A stretch of 64,000 nucleotides of DNA from Rhodococcus sp. P-2 (GCF_016598535.1 NZ_CP066779.1:6171786-6235785), one strand, 5' to 3'; positions 44,201-51,898 are shown, counted from the stretch's first letter. Program-made: numbers and translations. The notes: generated by a model from the sequence alone, not told the origin.

Positions 44201-44694
44201 ACGGACTCGCTGCTGGAGTACACACGGTGTTCGTTGATCACCGCGGCAATTCCACGTACTCCCCGGAAGAGTCCCAGGAGATCGTTCGCCAGATCCAGAG
44301 CCTCCTCGGTACGCCATGGACCGACCCGAGCGAGTTCGAGGGCACCCGCCCCTTGGAGCAGTCGGACATCCTCGTGGTCGCGGCGTACAACGCCCAGGTC
44401 GGCACCGTCGAGCGCGATCTCACCGAGGCCGGTCTCACGGAGGTCGAGGTCGGGACCGTCGACAAGTTCCAGGGCCGCGAGGCCGCTGTGGCAATCGTGT
44501 CGATGGCCGCCTCCGCCGTGGAGGACGTTCCGCGAGGAATGTCGTTCCTGCTGTCGCGAAATCGCCTCAACGTCGCCGTCTCCCGCGGCAAGTGGTGCGC
44601 GATCATCGTTCGATCGCACGCATTGACGCAGTACATGCCGAGCACGCCCGCTGGATTGGTGGAACTGGGCGCGTTCATGAGGTTGACGAGCTAG
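41251..44694 (+). CDS. TM0106-type RecB-like nuclease fused to a DNA2-like helicase
   Basis: 1,147 residues from the GTG at 41251. Three parts can be seen. About 1-250 is a RecB-like nuclease (YQGTFFDGRFLGFCDFLVRE, then YDSKLSRHAK with the D-x-K active site), ending in a Cys cluster CGRCDTC that may bind Fe-S or Zn. About 300-480 is an RNase H-like nuclease domain (DIFFDFEGDPLW, IYHYAAYEKSALLRLA). About 760-1145 is an SF1B helicase (VQGPPGTGKTYTGARV, LVVDEAGQFALAN, TVDKFQGREAAV). It probably processes DNA ends or RNA-DNA structures in repair. The start lies six bases after CACAAT and may be leaderless; the frame is also open to 41179. Confidence 0.88.
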   Translation: MFLLDDQIVYSASDLSAAASCEFALLRQLDARTGLISAEKAEADPMLERTSSLGDSHEREQLQKFIDQHGDGVVVMPRPEHSRAGLTAATLATVEAARSGAPVIYQGTFFDGRFLGFCDFLVREGDTYAVYDSKLSRHAKVSALLQLAAYADALERNAIAASDQVHLLLGDGSTSSHDIGDIAPVFAARRAELERVLDEHRAEGKPTQWLDDRYLRCGRCDTCSVEVENHRDLLLVAGVRGNQREQLIVSGITTIDELAVSTGPVEGIRRETLDKLRAQAAVQLRQEQSGDAEFEVYEPSALGGLPVPDDGDIFFDFEGDPLWAEDGSTDWGLEYLFGVVEGPADDYVFKPFWAHDREGERQALLDFLDYVTARREAHPGMHIYHYAAYEKSALLRLAARHGVGEQTVDTLLSENVLVDLYPIVRACLRIGQRSYSIKKLEPLYMGEHGRDGDVTNAAASVVAYADYCELRDGGQADQARELLQGISDYNEYDCESTLRLRDWLAERAAEHGVELREPTGQIKIPLEELTESEIALRDFAGHKAGSTRTPDQQAAALLAAAVGYHNRERKPYWWAHFDRLVTPIEDLVDVRDVMVVDQSEIEADWHKSTPRQKKFRRHIQLTGSFGTGTSLSPGSDLFALYATPSPDAVASENPTQRGTSSVKVTAVVKSEGLDVVTVEELLSGDEYLDAPVALAPGRPIPTGRMEKSIAAAASGASESLPELPRIAAVDILRRSTPRTLSGSPLPPVGTDNNYADAITAALLDLDDSYVAVQGPPGTGKTYTGARVVKTLIEQHHWRIGVVAQSHSVVENMLGGILKAGMDPALVAKKGSRSKTAEWQDIASEEYAGFIAEAEGVGCVIGGTAWDFANTDRVPAGSLDLLVVDEAGQFALANTIAVAISARNLLLLGDPQQLPQVSQGTHPEPVDESALGWLAEGHGALPPELGYFLEKTWRMHPDLCAPVSALSYEGKLHSQETVSAARKLDGLAAGVHTVFVDHRGNSTYSPEESQEIVRQIQSLLGTPWTDPSEFEGTRPLEQSDILVVAAYNAQVGTVERDLTEAGLTEVEVGTVDKFQGREAAVAIVSMAASAVEDVPRGMSFLLSRNRLNVAVSRGKWCAIIVRSHALTQYMPSTPAGLVELGAFMRLTS

Positions 44695-44701
44695 GCGATG
44701 C

Positions 44702-44738
44702 CTGCCCTACCCGAAGCACTGCCCTACCCGAAGCACTG
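44702..44738. repeat. tandem 17-base duplication at the end of a gene
   Basis: Two exact copies of CCCTACCCGAAGCACTG (44705-44721 and 44722-44738) with a 3-base partial copy before. The duplication includes the stop codon and last residues of the minus-strand gene ending at 44724, so the second copy lies just after the stop. Confidence 0.9.
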
Positions 44739-45938
44739 TCCTTCGCCACGGTAGGTGGGAACCGAGGTTCTGCTGCCGTCGGCTTCGACCACGTACACGC
44801 GGTCGAAGCGCTCGCACAACTCGCCGGCTTTGGCGTGCCGGAACCACACGCGGTCGCCGATCGCGATGTTTCCGGCTTCCTTTCCGGTGACCGGCGTCTG
44901 AACCTCGCCTGCGCCTTCGTTGCGGAGCAGTTTGAGACCGGAGGGCCAGACCGGCGACGGAACGCGGGTGGCTCCCGCAGGTCCCGACGCGATGTATCCG
45001 CCGCCGAACAGGGTCGTGACAGACGGGGTCGGCTTGCGCACTGCCGACAGCGCGAAGAACAGTGCCGGATCGGGACGGAAGGCGCGGTAGCGGTCGAACA
45101 GGGTCGGTACGTACAGTCCAGATCCTGCTGTTACCTCGGTCACCACAGGATCGGCCGAGCTGACCTCCAGTGACCCCGTACCGCCGCTGTTGACGATCTC
45201 GAGTGCACCCACGGCATCGGTGACTGCTGCAACCACTGCGCCCCTTCTGGACGCCAATTCTCGGGCGGACGCCTTCTTGACCCAACCGATCGGAGCACTG
45301 GTGTCCGGGAGGCCGGCAATCTGCGCTTCGTAGAACATCACTCCTGCGACGGAGAAACCGCGCTGGCGAGCACGCGCCGCGAGTGCGGCGACCGCGGCAG
45401 GTTCGCGCAGCGGTGAGCGTCGTACTCCCAGATGGATCGGGCCGATCCGCAGTGACGCGTCGACGTCGAGACACACCCGGACGGGCGCATCTCCTGTCGA
45501 CGCCGAACGAATGAGATCCAACTGTGCGTCGTCGTCGATCATCAGTGTGATCGATGCGAGTGCGGTGTCATCGGCAGCGAGATCCGCGATGGCGCCGCGA
45601 TCGGCGGTCGGGTATCCCATCAGGATGTCCCGTGCGCCGAGCCCGACGAGCCACAGAGCCTCACGCAATGAGTACGCCATGATTCCGCGGAATCCACCGG
45701 ACGCGGTCAGTGTGTCGCCGAGAGTTTCGGCCAGAACCGTACGACAACGGACCGATTTGCTCGCCACTCGCACTGGAGTTCCACCGGCGCGGCGCACCAG
45801 GTCGGCTGCGTTACTGCGCAGTGTGGTCAGATCCAGAGCAGCCAGAGGCGGGTCGAGTTCTCGCGTGGCAGCAGTGAGTCGATCGAGGGTCCTGGTCACA
45901 GATGATCCAATCGTCGCGGCGTGCGACCAGTCAATCAC
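44724..45938 (-). CDS. PLP-dependent amino acid deaminase/aldolase (D-threonine-aldolase-like)
   Basis: 404 residues. The N-terminal barrel is an alanine-racemase-type PLP fold: VRVASKSVRC has the PLP Lys, and RVCLDVDASLRIGPIHLGVR and EIVNSGGTGSLE line the phosphate. The C-terminal beta domain has DRVWFRHAKAGELCERF, with the His and Cys that bind metal in D-threonine aldolases and D-serine dehydratases. It should cleave or deaminate a beta-hydroxy D-amino acid. GTG 45938 or TTG 45941 is the start; the TetR-type palindrome begins three bases upstream of the GTG. Likely in the tetR operon. Confidence 0.85.
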   Translation of the reverse strand: MIDWSHAATIGSSVTRTLDRLTAATRELDPPLAALDLTTLRSNAADLVRRAGGTPVRVASKSVRCRTVLAETLGDTLTASGGFRGIMAYSLREALWLVGLGARDILMGYPTADRGAIADLAADDTALASITLMIDDDAQLDLIRSASTGDAPVRVCLDVDASLRIGPIHLGVRRSPLREPAAVAALAARARQRGFSVAGVMFYEAQIAGLPDTSAPIGWVKKASARELASRRGAVVAAVTDAVGALEIVNSGGTGSLEVSSADPVVTEVTAGSGLYVPTLFDRYRAFRPDPALFFALSAVRKPTPSVTTLFGGGYIASGPAGATRVPSPVWPSGLKLLRNEGAGEVQTPVTGKEAGNIAIGDRVWFRHAKAGELCERFDRVYVVEADGSRTSVPTYRGEGQCFG

Positions 45939-45940
45939 CA

Positions 45941-45962
45941 ATCCTGGACGTATGTCCAGGAT
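45941..45962. promoter_or_regulatory. TetR operator, copy 1
   Basis: ATCCTGGAC-GTAT-GTCCAGGAT is a perfect 9-base inverted repeat. It fills the gap between the tetR stop (45970) and the start of the aldolase gene. A related site lies at 46666-46679. Confidence 0.75.
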
Positions 45963-45969
45963 GGCGGTT

Positions 45970-46617
45970 CTACTGAGGCGCGACCACTGCTTTGTTGGCG
46001 ATTACCTGAACCATTTCTCCGAACTCCGCAATTGTCGCGTCGGAGTCGCGATCGACCAGCCATCGCAGGACGAGCCCGTCGATGAGCGCAAGACTCAGTC
46101 GCGCAATCGAACTCAACGGCTCGGTCCACACGGTGCCGGAGATCTTCGCGCATTCTTCGAGGAACGACACCGCGAGCTCGTCCATGATTCGGTACTGGTC
46201 GTGTGCGACGGCCCCGGCACGTTCAGCTCCGAGATTGCGACTACGGAGGGCCTGCGCGGTGATTTCGTAGGTCAACAACTGCCGGTCCGGCGTTGCTTCG
46301 ATCGTGGGCCACATTCCCGTCAACCCGATATGCAGCAATTCCTTGAGCCCCTGCACACCACTGAGATCCGGAGCGTGTCGCACCTGCGCGAATGCGTACT
46401 GCATCGACGCACTGAGCTGCAGGATGAGCGTTTCACCCATCGCCGCGATCAGCGCTTCCTTGCTCTCGAAGCAGTAATGAACGACGCCGAGTGATACTCC
46501 GGCCTCTTCCGCCACCGCCCTTACCGTCACAGAACTGACACCGCGTTGTTCCGCAATAGACAACGCGGACTCGACCAATTGTGTGCGGCGTTCGTCCGCC
46601 GGGAGCCTGTTCAGCAT
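45970..46617 (-). CDS. TetR-family repressor
   Basis: 215 residues from the ATG at 46617, six bases after TACGAT and so probably leaderless. The helix-turn-helix is RGVSSVTVRAVAEEAGVSLG near 25-45, followed by VVHYCFESKEALIAAM. The rest is the helical ligand-binding domain, with a C-terminal WLVDRDSDATIAEFGEMVQV. Two related CTGGACG-NNN-GTCCA palindromes flank the gene: one at its own and the lactone-oxidase promoter, one before the aldolase start. It therefore probably represses all three genes. Confidence 0.92.
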   Translation of the reverse strand: MLNRLPADERRTQLVESALSIAEQRGVSSVTVRAVAEEAGVSLGVVHYCFESKEALIAAMGETLILQLSASMQYAFAQVRHAPDLSGVQGLKELLHIGLTGMWPTIEATPDRQLLTYEITAQALRSRNLGAERAGAVAHDQYRIMDELAVSFLEECAKISGTVWTEPLSSIARLSLALIDGLVLRWLVDRDSDATIAEFGEMVQVIANKAVVAPQ

Positions 46618-46623
46618 CCAATG

Positions 46624-46629
46624 ATCGTA
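46624..46629 (-). promoter_or_regulatory. -10 element for leaderless tetR transcript
   Basis: TACGAT on the minus strand is followed by six bases and ATG at 46617. The second TetR palindrome lies 37 bases upstream. Confidence 0.45.
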
Positions 46630-46665
46630 GAACGCAAATGACAAAATCTTCGCGCAATACTTGCC

Positions 46666-46679
46666 TGGACGACCGTCCA
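46666..46679. promoter_or_regulatory. TetR operator, copy 2
   Basis: TGGAC-GACC-GTCCA; with its flanks it shares CCTGGACG...GTCCA with copy 1 at 45941-45962. It lies in the 78-base divergent region between tetR and the lactone-oxidase gene, immediately upstream of the TACATT -10-like element of the latter (46682-46687). Confidence 0.72.
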
Positions 46680-46681
46680 AG

Positions 46682-46687
46682 TACATT
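46682..46687 (+). promoter_or_regulatory. -10 element for the lactone-oxidase gene
   Basis: TACATT, eight bases from the ATG at 46696, with no ribosome-binding site between. The TetR palindrome ends two bases upstream, so bound repressor would block polymerase. Confidence 0.45.
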
Positions 46688-46695
46688 ATTGCGTA

Positions 46696-48009
46696 ATGGC
46701 TTCGGACACTTGGCAGAACTGGGCGGGCACTCAAAGCGCCGCGCCGCGTCGCTTTGCGACGCCGACAAATACCCGTGAACTTTCGTCTTTGGTCGCCGAG
46801 GCCGCGGCGCGTGGCCAACGCGTGAAAGCGGTCGGCGCCGGCCATTCGTTCACCGGTGTCGCGGTCACCGACGGTGTCCTCGTCAGCCTGGACAATCTGA
46901 GCGGAATCGATTCGATCACGCCAACCGACGACGGCGCGCTGGTGACAGTTTTTGCAGGCACTCGCCTTCACGCCCTCAACGACGCCCTGTGGCAGCGCGG
47001 ATATGCCATGGCCAATCTCGGTGACATCGACGTCCAGTCACTGGCCGGCGCGACGTCCACCGGCACACACGGAACCGGCGCCCGCTTCGGCGGTATCGCC
47101 ACGCAGATCCGCGGAATCGAGATCGTTCTCGCCGACGGATCCGTCGTTACCGCAAGCGCCGACGAAAACGTCGAATTGTTCGAAGCGGGCCGCCTCGGAT
47201 TGGGCGCAATCGGCATCATTTCGAAGATCACTCTCGCCTGCGTTCCGCGATTCACACTCCGTGCAATCGAGGAACCCGACACGCTGTCTCACATATTGGA
47301 CACCCTGGAGAGCGACCGCCTGGGCCTGGATCACTTCGAGTTCTACTGGTTTCCGCACACCGACCGTGTCCTCACCAAGAGCAACACGCGACTGCCCGGA
47401 GACACCGAACCCGATCCTGTCGGCAAAGTCCGCGCATTCGTCGACGACGAACTTCTCTCCAACACACTCTTCGAAGGTGTCAATCGCGTCGCCACCCTGG
47501 CGCCGGCCGCGATCCCGAGAATCAACAACGTCTCATCTCGATTGCTCGGTGCCCGGGAGTTCACCGATCGCAGCTACCGAGTATTCGCGTCTTCGCGCCG
47601 GGTGAAGTTCAAGGAAATGGAATACGCGATTCCCCGCGAACACGTCACCGAGACACTCCACGAAATCGATCGCTGGATGAAGAAGTCCGGAACCAACGTC
47701 GCGTTCCCCGTCGAGGTACGTTTTGCCGCTGCCGACGACCTCTGGCTCTCGACCGCGCACGGACGCGATACCGCTTACATCGCGGTTCATCAGTACCACC
47801 GCCGACCCGAAACCGAATACTTCGCCGCGGTGGAAGCCATCGCGCGCGCCGTCGACGGCCGGCCGCACTGGGGAAAAATGCACAACCGGACCGTCGACGA
47901 CCTGCGTCCCACGTACGACCGACTCGACGATTTTGTCGCCGTTCGAGACAAGTACGACGCGAATCGTGTCTTCGACAACGAGTACTTGCGTCAGGTACTG
48001 GGCGACTGA
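46696..48009 (+). CDS. FAD-dependent sugar-1,4-lactone oxidase (ALO/GULO family)
   Basis: 437 residues, the length of M. tuberculosis L-gulonolactone dehydrogenase (Rv1771). The FAD-binding domain (VKAVGAGHSFTGVAVTDGVL, GDIDVQSLAGATSTGTHGTG) fills 30-190. The C-terminal ALO domain ends with PHWGKMHNR, the HWGK motif of the family. It oxidises an aldono-1,4-lactone, such as gulono- or arabinono-lactone, at the last step of an ascorbate-like pathway. It is divergent from tetR. Its stop is three bases from that of the convergent deaminase gene. Confidence 0.9.
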   Translation: MASDTWQNWAGTQSAAPRRFATPTNTRELSSLVAEAAARGQRVKAVGAGHSFTGVAVTDGVLVSLDNLSGIDSITPTDDGALVTVFAGTRLHALNDALWQRGYAMANLGDIDVQSLAGATSTGTHGTGARFGGIATQIRGIEIVLADGSVVTASADENVELFEAGRLGLGAIGIISKITLACVPRFTLRAIEEPDTLSHILDTLESDRLGLDHFEFYWFPHTDRVLTKSNTRLPGDTEPDPVGKVRAFVDDELLSNTLFEGVNRVATLAPAAIPRINNVSSRLLGAREFTDRSYRVFASSRRVKFKEMEYAIPREHVTETLHEIDRWMKKSGTNVAFPVEVRFAAADDLWLSTAHGRDTAYIAVHQYHRRPETEYFAAVEAIARAVDGRPHWGKMHNRTVDDLRPTYDRLDDFVAVRDKYDANRVFDNEYLRQVLGD

Positions 48010-48012
48010 CGG

Positions 48013-48978
48013 TCAGCGCCGCAGCAGTTCCGCTTTTCGCGCGTCGCTCGCAAACGAGGCTTTGATCGAATTCCGGGCGAGGGTGTCTCGCTCGGCCTCG
48101 GTCAGCCCCAGGGCTCGGCCGAGTTCGGTGAAATTGTCGTCGACGTATCCCCCGAAGTAGGCCGGGTCGTCGGAGTTGACCGTGACGATCAACCCCATCT
48201 CGAGCATCGATCGAAGCGGATGATCCGACAGCGAATCGAACACGCGCAGACGAACGTTCGACAGTGGGCAGACCGTCAGTGGAATCTCCTCGTCGACCAG
48301 ACGCTCGATCAGGGCAGGATCCTCGAGTGCCCGGACGCCGTGGTCGATCCGCTCGGCGCCGAGGATGTCGAGTGCCTGCCAAATGTATTCGGGCGGTCCC
48401 TCCTCGCCGGCGTGAGCAACGACGTGCAAGCCCTCGGCGCGCGCACGTGCGAACACGTCCTCGAACAGTGAAGGCGGGTTGCCGACCTCGGCGGAGTCGA
48501 GTCCGAGCCCGACGATCGGCGCCTGCAAGCGAATGATTTCGGAGAAGATCTCTTCGGCGTCCTTGACGGGCTGATCACGGAGGATGGCGGCGATTGCCGC
48601 ACTGCTGAGCCCGAACTCGCGCTCACTCGATGCCACCGCGTCCATGATCCCGTCCAGGACCTCGGTCAGCGGAACACCCCGGACCACGTGAGCCTGCGGA
48701 TTGAAGAAGAACTCGGCATGCGCGACTCCGGCCGCTGCGGCCCGACGGAAATACGCCCGCGTCAGGTCGGCAAAATCCTCCGCGGTGCGCAGGACGGCCA
48801 TGTTGGCGAAGTAGAGATCGAGGAACGATTGCAGGTCGGTGAACTCGTACCTCGACTTCAGATCGTCGATGTCCTTGTACGGCAAATCCATTCGATTGCG
48901 CTCGGCAAGCCGGTAGATCTGTTCGGGCTCGAGCGAACCCTCGATGTGCATGTGCAGTTCTGCGACGGGTGTGGCCAT
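48013..48978 (-). CDS. adenine deaminase-type amidohydrolase (often labelled adenosine deaminase)
   Basis: 321 residues. Metal ligands are clear: ELHMHIEGS (HxH), VVAHAGEEGPPEYIW (His and catalytic Glu), ERIDHGVRALED and VNSDDPAYFGGYV (Asp pair). The sequences PQAHVVRGV, LDSAEVGNPPSLF and NSDDPAYFGGY are those of the Aah1/PA0148 group, which deaminate adenine rather than adenosine. I therefore favour adenine to hypoxanthine (purine salvage) in the cytosol. A crotonase gene ends six bases upstream on the same strand, so they may be co-transcribed. Confidence 0.85.
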   Translation of the reverse strand: MATPVAELHMHIEGSLEPEQIYRLAERNRMDLPYKDIDDLKSRYEFTDLQSFLDLYFANMAVLRTAEDFADLTRAYFRRAAAAGVAHAEFFFNPQAHVVRGVPLTEVLDGIMDAVASSEREFGLSSAAIAAILRDQPVKDAEEIFSEIIRLQAPIVGLGLDSAEVGNPPSLFEDVFARARAEGLHVVAHAGEEGPPEYIWQALDILGAERIDHGVRALEDPALIERLVDEEIPLTVCPLSNVRLRVFDSLSDHPLRSMLEMGLIVTVNSDDPAYFGGYVDDNFTELGRALGLTEAERDTLARNSIKASFASDARKAELLRR

Positions 48979-48984
48979 CTCGGT

Positions 48985-49746
48985 TTACCGCCCCTTCCAG
49001 ACCGGGGCGCGCTTCTCGGCGAACGCCGTTGCGCCCTCGCGTGCGTCTTCGGATGCGAACACCGGCGCCATCACCTGCAACTGCTTCGCGAAAGCTTCGT
49101 CGTCGGACCAACCGCCGGCTTTGACGATGATCTCCTTGGTGACCGCAACCGCGAGCGGTCCGTTGCGCGTGATTCGATCAGCCAGCTCGAGTGCGCCCTC
49201 GAGCGCCTTGCCCGGTTCGGTCAACGTGTTCACGAACCCGTACCGGTAGGCCTCCTCGGCGGTGAAGCTGTCACCGGTGAGGGCCAGTTCCAACGCCTTC
49301 TGGTACGGAATCCGCTTGGGCAGGCGCAACAATCCGCCGCCGCCTGCAACCAGTCCTCGCTTGACCTCCGGGATACCGAACTTCGCTTCGGACGACGCCA
49401 CCACCAGGTCGGTGGCAAGCACCAGTTCGGTGCCTCCGGCCAACGCGAAGCCCTCGACCGCCGAGATGATCGGCTTACGCGGCGGCCCCTCCGTGAATCC
49501 GAGACCGCGCCCCGGAACGAGTACGTTCTCGCCGGCCACGAATGCCTTCAGATCCATACCCGCGCAGAAGTTTCCGCCCGCACCGGTGAGCACCGCCAAG
49601 GACAGATCGTCGTCCGCATCCAGCTCTTCGACCGCAGCGGCCAACGCGTGACTGACCGCCGAGTTGATGGCGTTGCGCGCCTCGGGTCGGTTGATGGTGA
49701 TGATCAGTGTCCGCCCGCGCCGCTCGGTGAGAACCTCGTCCGCCAT
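48985..49746 (-). CDS. enoyl-CoA hydratase/isomerase (crotonase family)
   Basis: 253 residues from the ATG at 49746, with GAGAGGGA upstream. Crotonase core: TINRPEARNAINSAVSHAL, GAGGNFCAGMDLKAF (oxyanion loop) and FALAGGTELVLATDLVVAS. The second catalytic Glu position in GIPEVKRGLVAGGGGLLRLP is of the hydratase type. It acts on enoyl-CoA esters in fatty-acid or side-chain breakdown. It follows the truncated adenylate-forming gene by 35 bases and precedes the adenine-deaminase gene by six. Confidence 0.9.
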   Translation of the reverse strand: MADEVLTERRGRTLIITINRPEARNAINSAVSHALAAAVEELDADDDLSLAVLTGAGGNFCAGMDLKAFVAGENVLVPGRGLGFTEGPPRKPIISAVEGFALAGGTELVLATDLVVASSEAKFGIPEVKRGLVAGGGGLLRLPKRIPYQKALELALTGDSFTAEEAYRYGFVNTLTEPGKALEGALELADRITRNGPLAVAVTKEIIVKAGGWSDDEAFAKQLQVMAPVFASEDAREGATAFAEKRAPVWKGR

Positions 49747-49781
49747 GATGTCCCTCTCGTTTGTCGACCACGCCCGCGTGA

Positions 49782-50975
49782 CTACGCGACGTTGCGCTCG
49801 ACAATACGGACGAAGCCATCGGGGTCGATCTGCGCGGTGTCGTGAGTGCAGAACCACCCCTGGGTGAACCTCGTCGAGGTCGCTTCCGGCGAGTTCCAAT
49901 ACCGGCGCGTGACACTCGGTCCGCGGCACAGCAACTCACCGAAACCACCTGGAGCATCCGGGCCGTACAATGCCACTTCCATTCCGCCGAAAGCGATTCC
50001 GACGCTTCCGAGGTGAGTCGGTGCCGACTCGCTCGGCAGAATGAGACCGGCCCCACAAGTTTCGGTTTTGCCCCAGCCGATCACATGCCGAGCGGCCGGG
50101 AACAACGTCAGCAGCTTGGATTCCTGTTCCGCGGTGATCGGCGATCCGCTGCAGTCGATCCACTGCACCGACCTCGAACCGGCACGCGCCGCCGGCCCGA
50201 GCGTGAGCAACCGCGGTTCGAGCAAGTCCTCGGGCCGCCCGGTCACGATGTCGACGGTATGCACACTCTCGCGCCAGAAGTCGCCGGCGAGGACCACCGT
50301 TCCACCGACCACCAGCGTCGCAAGCACATGCACGAACTGACGCACGGACTTGAAATCGTTGTCCACCAGAAGATTCCGAACACCTTCGACGCCGTAGTCG
50401 CGCGAGTGCAGGATACCGACGATGGCCGAGAGCACGTTCTCGTTGCTCAACTCGACGCCCAGCATCTCGCCCGAAGAATCGGCGGTGTACGCGAGGATCG
50501 CCATCTCGTCCGGGGCCGCACCGTCGTCGATGAACGGAACACCGTGTGGGAGTTCCCCGTCGAGCACCAACACCGAACCGCTGTCCGCGATGACGAAGTC
50601 CGCCGCATCGTCACTCAGGTGAACACCCACGGAGACCGGTACACCTCCGGCGAGGATGACTCCGAGGCACGCCTCCATCCACCGCACCCCCGCGGCCACT
50701 CGAATTGCCACGCGGTCGCCGATCTCGACACCGCGTGACTTCAGCCCGCCTGCGACCCTCGACGCCTCGGCCCACAGTTCCGCGAAGGTGACCTGCTCGC
50801 CGTCGACCTCCTCGACCGCAATGCGGGAAGAAAATCGATGAACGGCGATATCGAGGAGTTCGGACAGCGAAGGGTCGAGTTGGCTGTACCGAAGCACCCC
50901 GTCACCCGCACGGGTGACGCGGGCGTCGGCGAGGAGCTGAGTCGAACACGGGTATTCCACGAGCGTCGACCGCAT
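49782..50975 (-). CDS. truncated, probably inactive adenylate-forming (AMP-binding) protein
   Basis: 397 residues from the ATG at 50975 (GGAGG five bases upstream). The N-terminal subdomain of an acyl-CoA ligase is clear: VTFAELWAEASRVAGGLKSR, GDRVAIRVAAGVRWMEACLG, and near the end GELLCRGPSVTRRYWNSPEA and HDTAQIDPDGFVRIVERNVA. The chain stops at the hinge. The whole C-terminal subdomain, with the catalytic Lys, is missing. The ATP loop reads AYTADSSGEMLGVELSN instead of YTSGTTGxPKG. It could be a decayed gene or a regulatory pseudoenzyme. Its frame is intact and its promoter region has a Crp-like site. Confidence 0.8.
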   Translation of the reverse strand: MRSTLVEYPCSTQLLADARVTRAGDGVLRYSQLDPSLSELLDIAVHRFSSRIAVEEVDGEQVTFAELWAEASRVAGGLKSRGVEIGDRVAIRVAAGVRWMEACLGVILAGGVPVSVGVHLSDDAADFVIADSGSVLVLDGELPHGVPFIDDGAAPDEMAILAYTADSSGEMLGVELSNENVLSAIVGILHSRDYGVEGVRNLLVDNDFKSVRQFVHVLATLVVGGTVVLAGDFWRESVHTVDIVTGRPEDLLEPRLLTLGPAARAGSRSVQWIDCSGSPITAEQESKLLTLFPAARHVIGWGKTETCGAGLILPSESAPTHLGSVGIAFGGMEVALYGPDAPGGFGELLCRGPSVTRRYWNSPEATSTRFTQGWFCTHDTAQIDPDGFVRIVERNVA

Positions 50976-51018
50976 CGATACCTCCACGTCACTGACAAAC
51001 CCACCGGCCCTTCGACTA

Positions 51019-51034
51019 TATGACGTGGATCACA
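51019..51034. promoter_or_regulatory. Crp/GlxR-like site upstream of the truncated ligase gene
   Basis: Read on the minus strand: TGTGA-TCCACG-TCATA, one mismatch to consensus. It overlaps a TATAGT -10-like element (51020-51015) and lies 43 bases upstream of the start at 50975. Confidence 0.45.
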
Positions 51035-51069
51035 GTTCGTGGAGGTCTCTGGCGATAAAGGTCGCAAAC

Positions 51070-51870
51070 TCACTTTCCCGAGTAGACGGCTTTACCTGGT
51101 CCCACCTCGAGGAAACTACGGACAGCGCCGCGCAGGTCGTCGGTGTCGAACAGCGCGCCGGACACCCCGGGAGTCACCGAATCCGCGTGGGCGATGCCGC
51201 CGGAACGCCACGCTGCCACGATCTGCTTGGTGGCGTCGTGGGCTCGCGTCGGTCCGTCTGCCAATCTGGTTGCGAGGGCCCGCGCCGCATTGTCGACGTC
51301 CTCGTGAACTGCATTGACCACGCCCCAGGAGTGGAGGGTAGCGGCGTCGTACAGATCGCCGGTCATGACCAACTCGCGGGCCCGTCCGGAACCGGCGCGC
51401 TCGGCCAGGCGTTGCGGTCCACCCATGGACGGCGTCAGACCGACCACTGTCTCGACCAGCCCGAACTTTGCCTTGGGCGCCGCGAGGATGATGTCGCAGG
51501 CCAAGGAGATCTCGAAGGCAGCAGTCAGCGTCAGCCCGTGCGCCGCGTAGATGACCGGGCACGGCAAGGCCTCGAGCGGATGGCAGATCTGGGCGAACAA
51601 TTCTCGCCACAATTCCGCGCCCTGCTCCGGGTTCAGCCCGTCGAATACGTGGACGTCGACGCCGGCCGAGTTGACCTTGCCCTCGGCGCGCAGAAGCACT
51701 GCGCGCGGCGGGTTCTCGGTCAGCGCTGCAACATCGGCGATGACCGCGTCGAACATGGCCTGATCGAACAGATTGAGTGGTCCGTGCGCGAACGTCAGGA
51801 CAGCCACCTCGGCACCACGATCGGTGGTGAAGCGCTCGAGACGGGTGGGGTGCGATTCGGGAGCAGTCAT
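51070..51870 (-). CDS. enoyl-CoA hydratase/isomerase (crotonase family)
   Basis: 266 residues from the ATG at 51870. VAVLTFAHGPLNLFDQAMFD replaces the usual ENRPEARNA-type opening. The oxyanion loop reads SAGVDVHVFDGL, and TAAFEISLACDIILAAPKAK and GLVETVVGLTPSMGGPQRLA follow. The Glu of the VETVVG loop is in the catalytic position. Only 40 bases separate its start from that of the divergent FAD enzyme. Same strand as the truncated ligase; it may share its transcript. Confidence 0.88.
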   Translation of the reverse strand: MTAPESHPTRLERFTTDRGAEVAVLTFAHGPLNLFDQAMFDAVIADVAALTENPPRAVLLRAEGKVNSAGVDVHVFDGLNPEQGAELWRELFAQICHPLEALPCPVIYAAHGLTLTAAFEISLACDIILAAPKAKFGLVETVVGLTPSMGGPQRLAERAGSGRARELVMTGDLYDAATLHSWGVVNAVHEDVDNAARALATRLADGPTRAHDATKQIVAAWRSGGIAHADSVTPGVSGALFDTDDLRGAVRSFLEVGPGKAVYSGK

Positions 51871-51898
51871 GCCGCCACACTGCCACATCGAACCGGCC

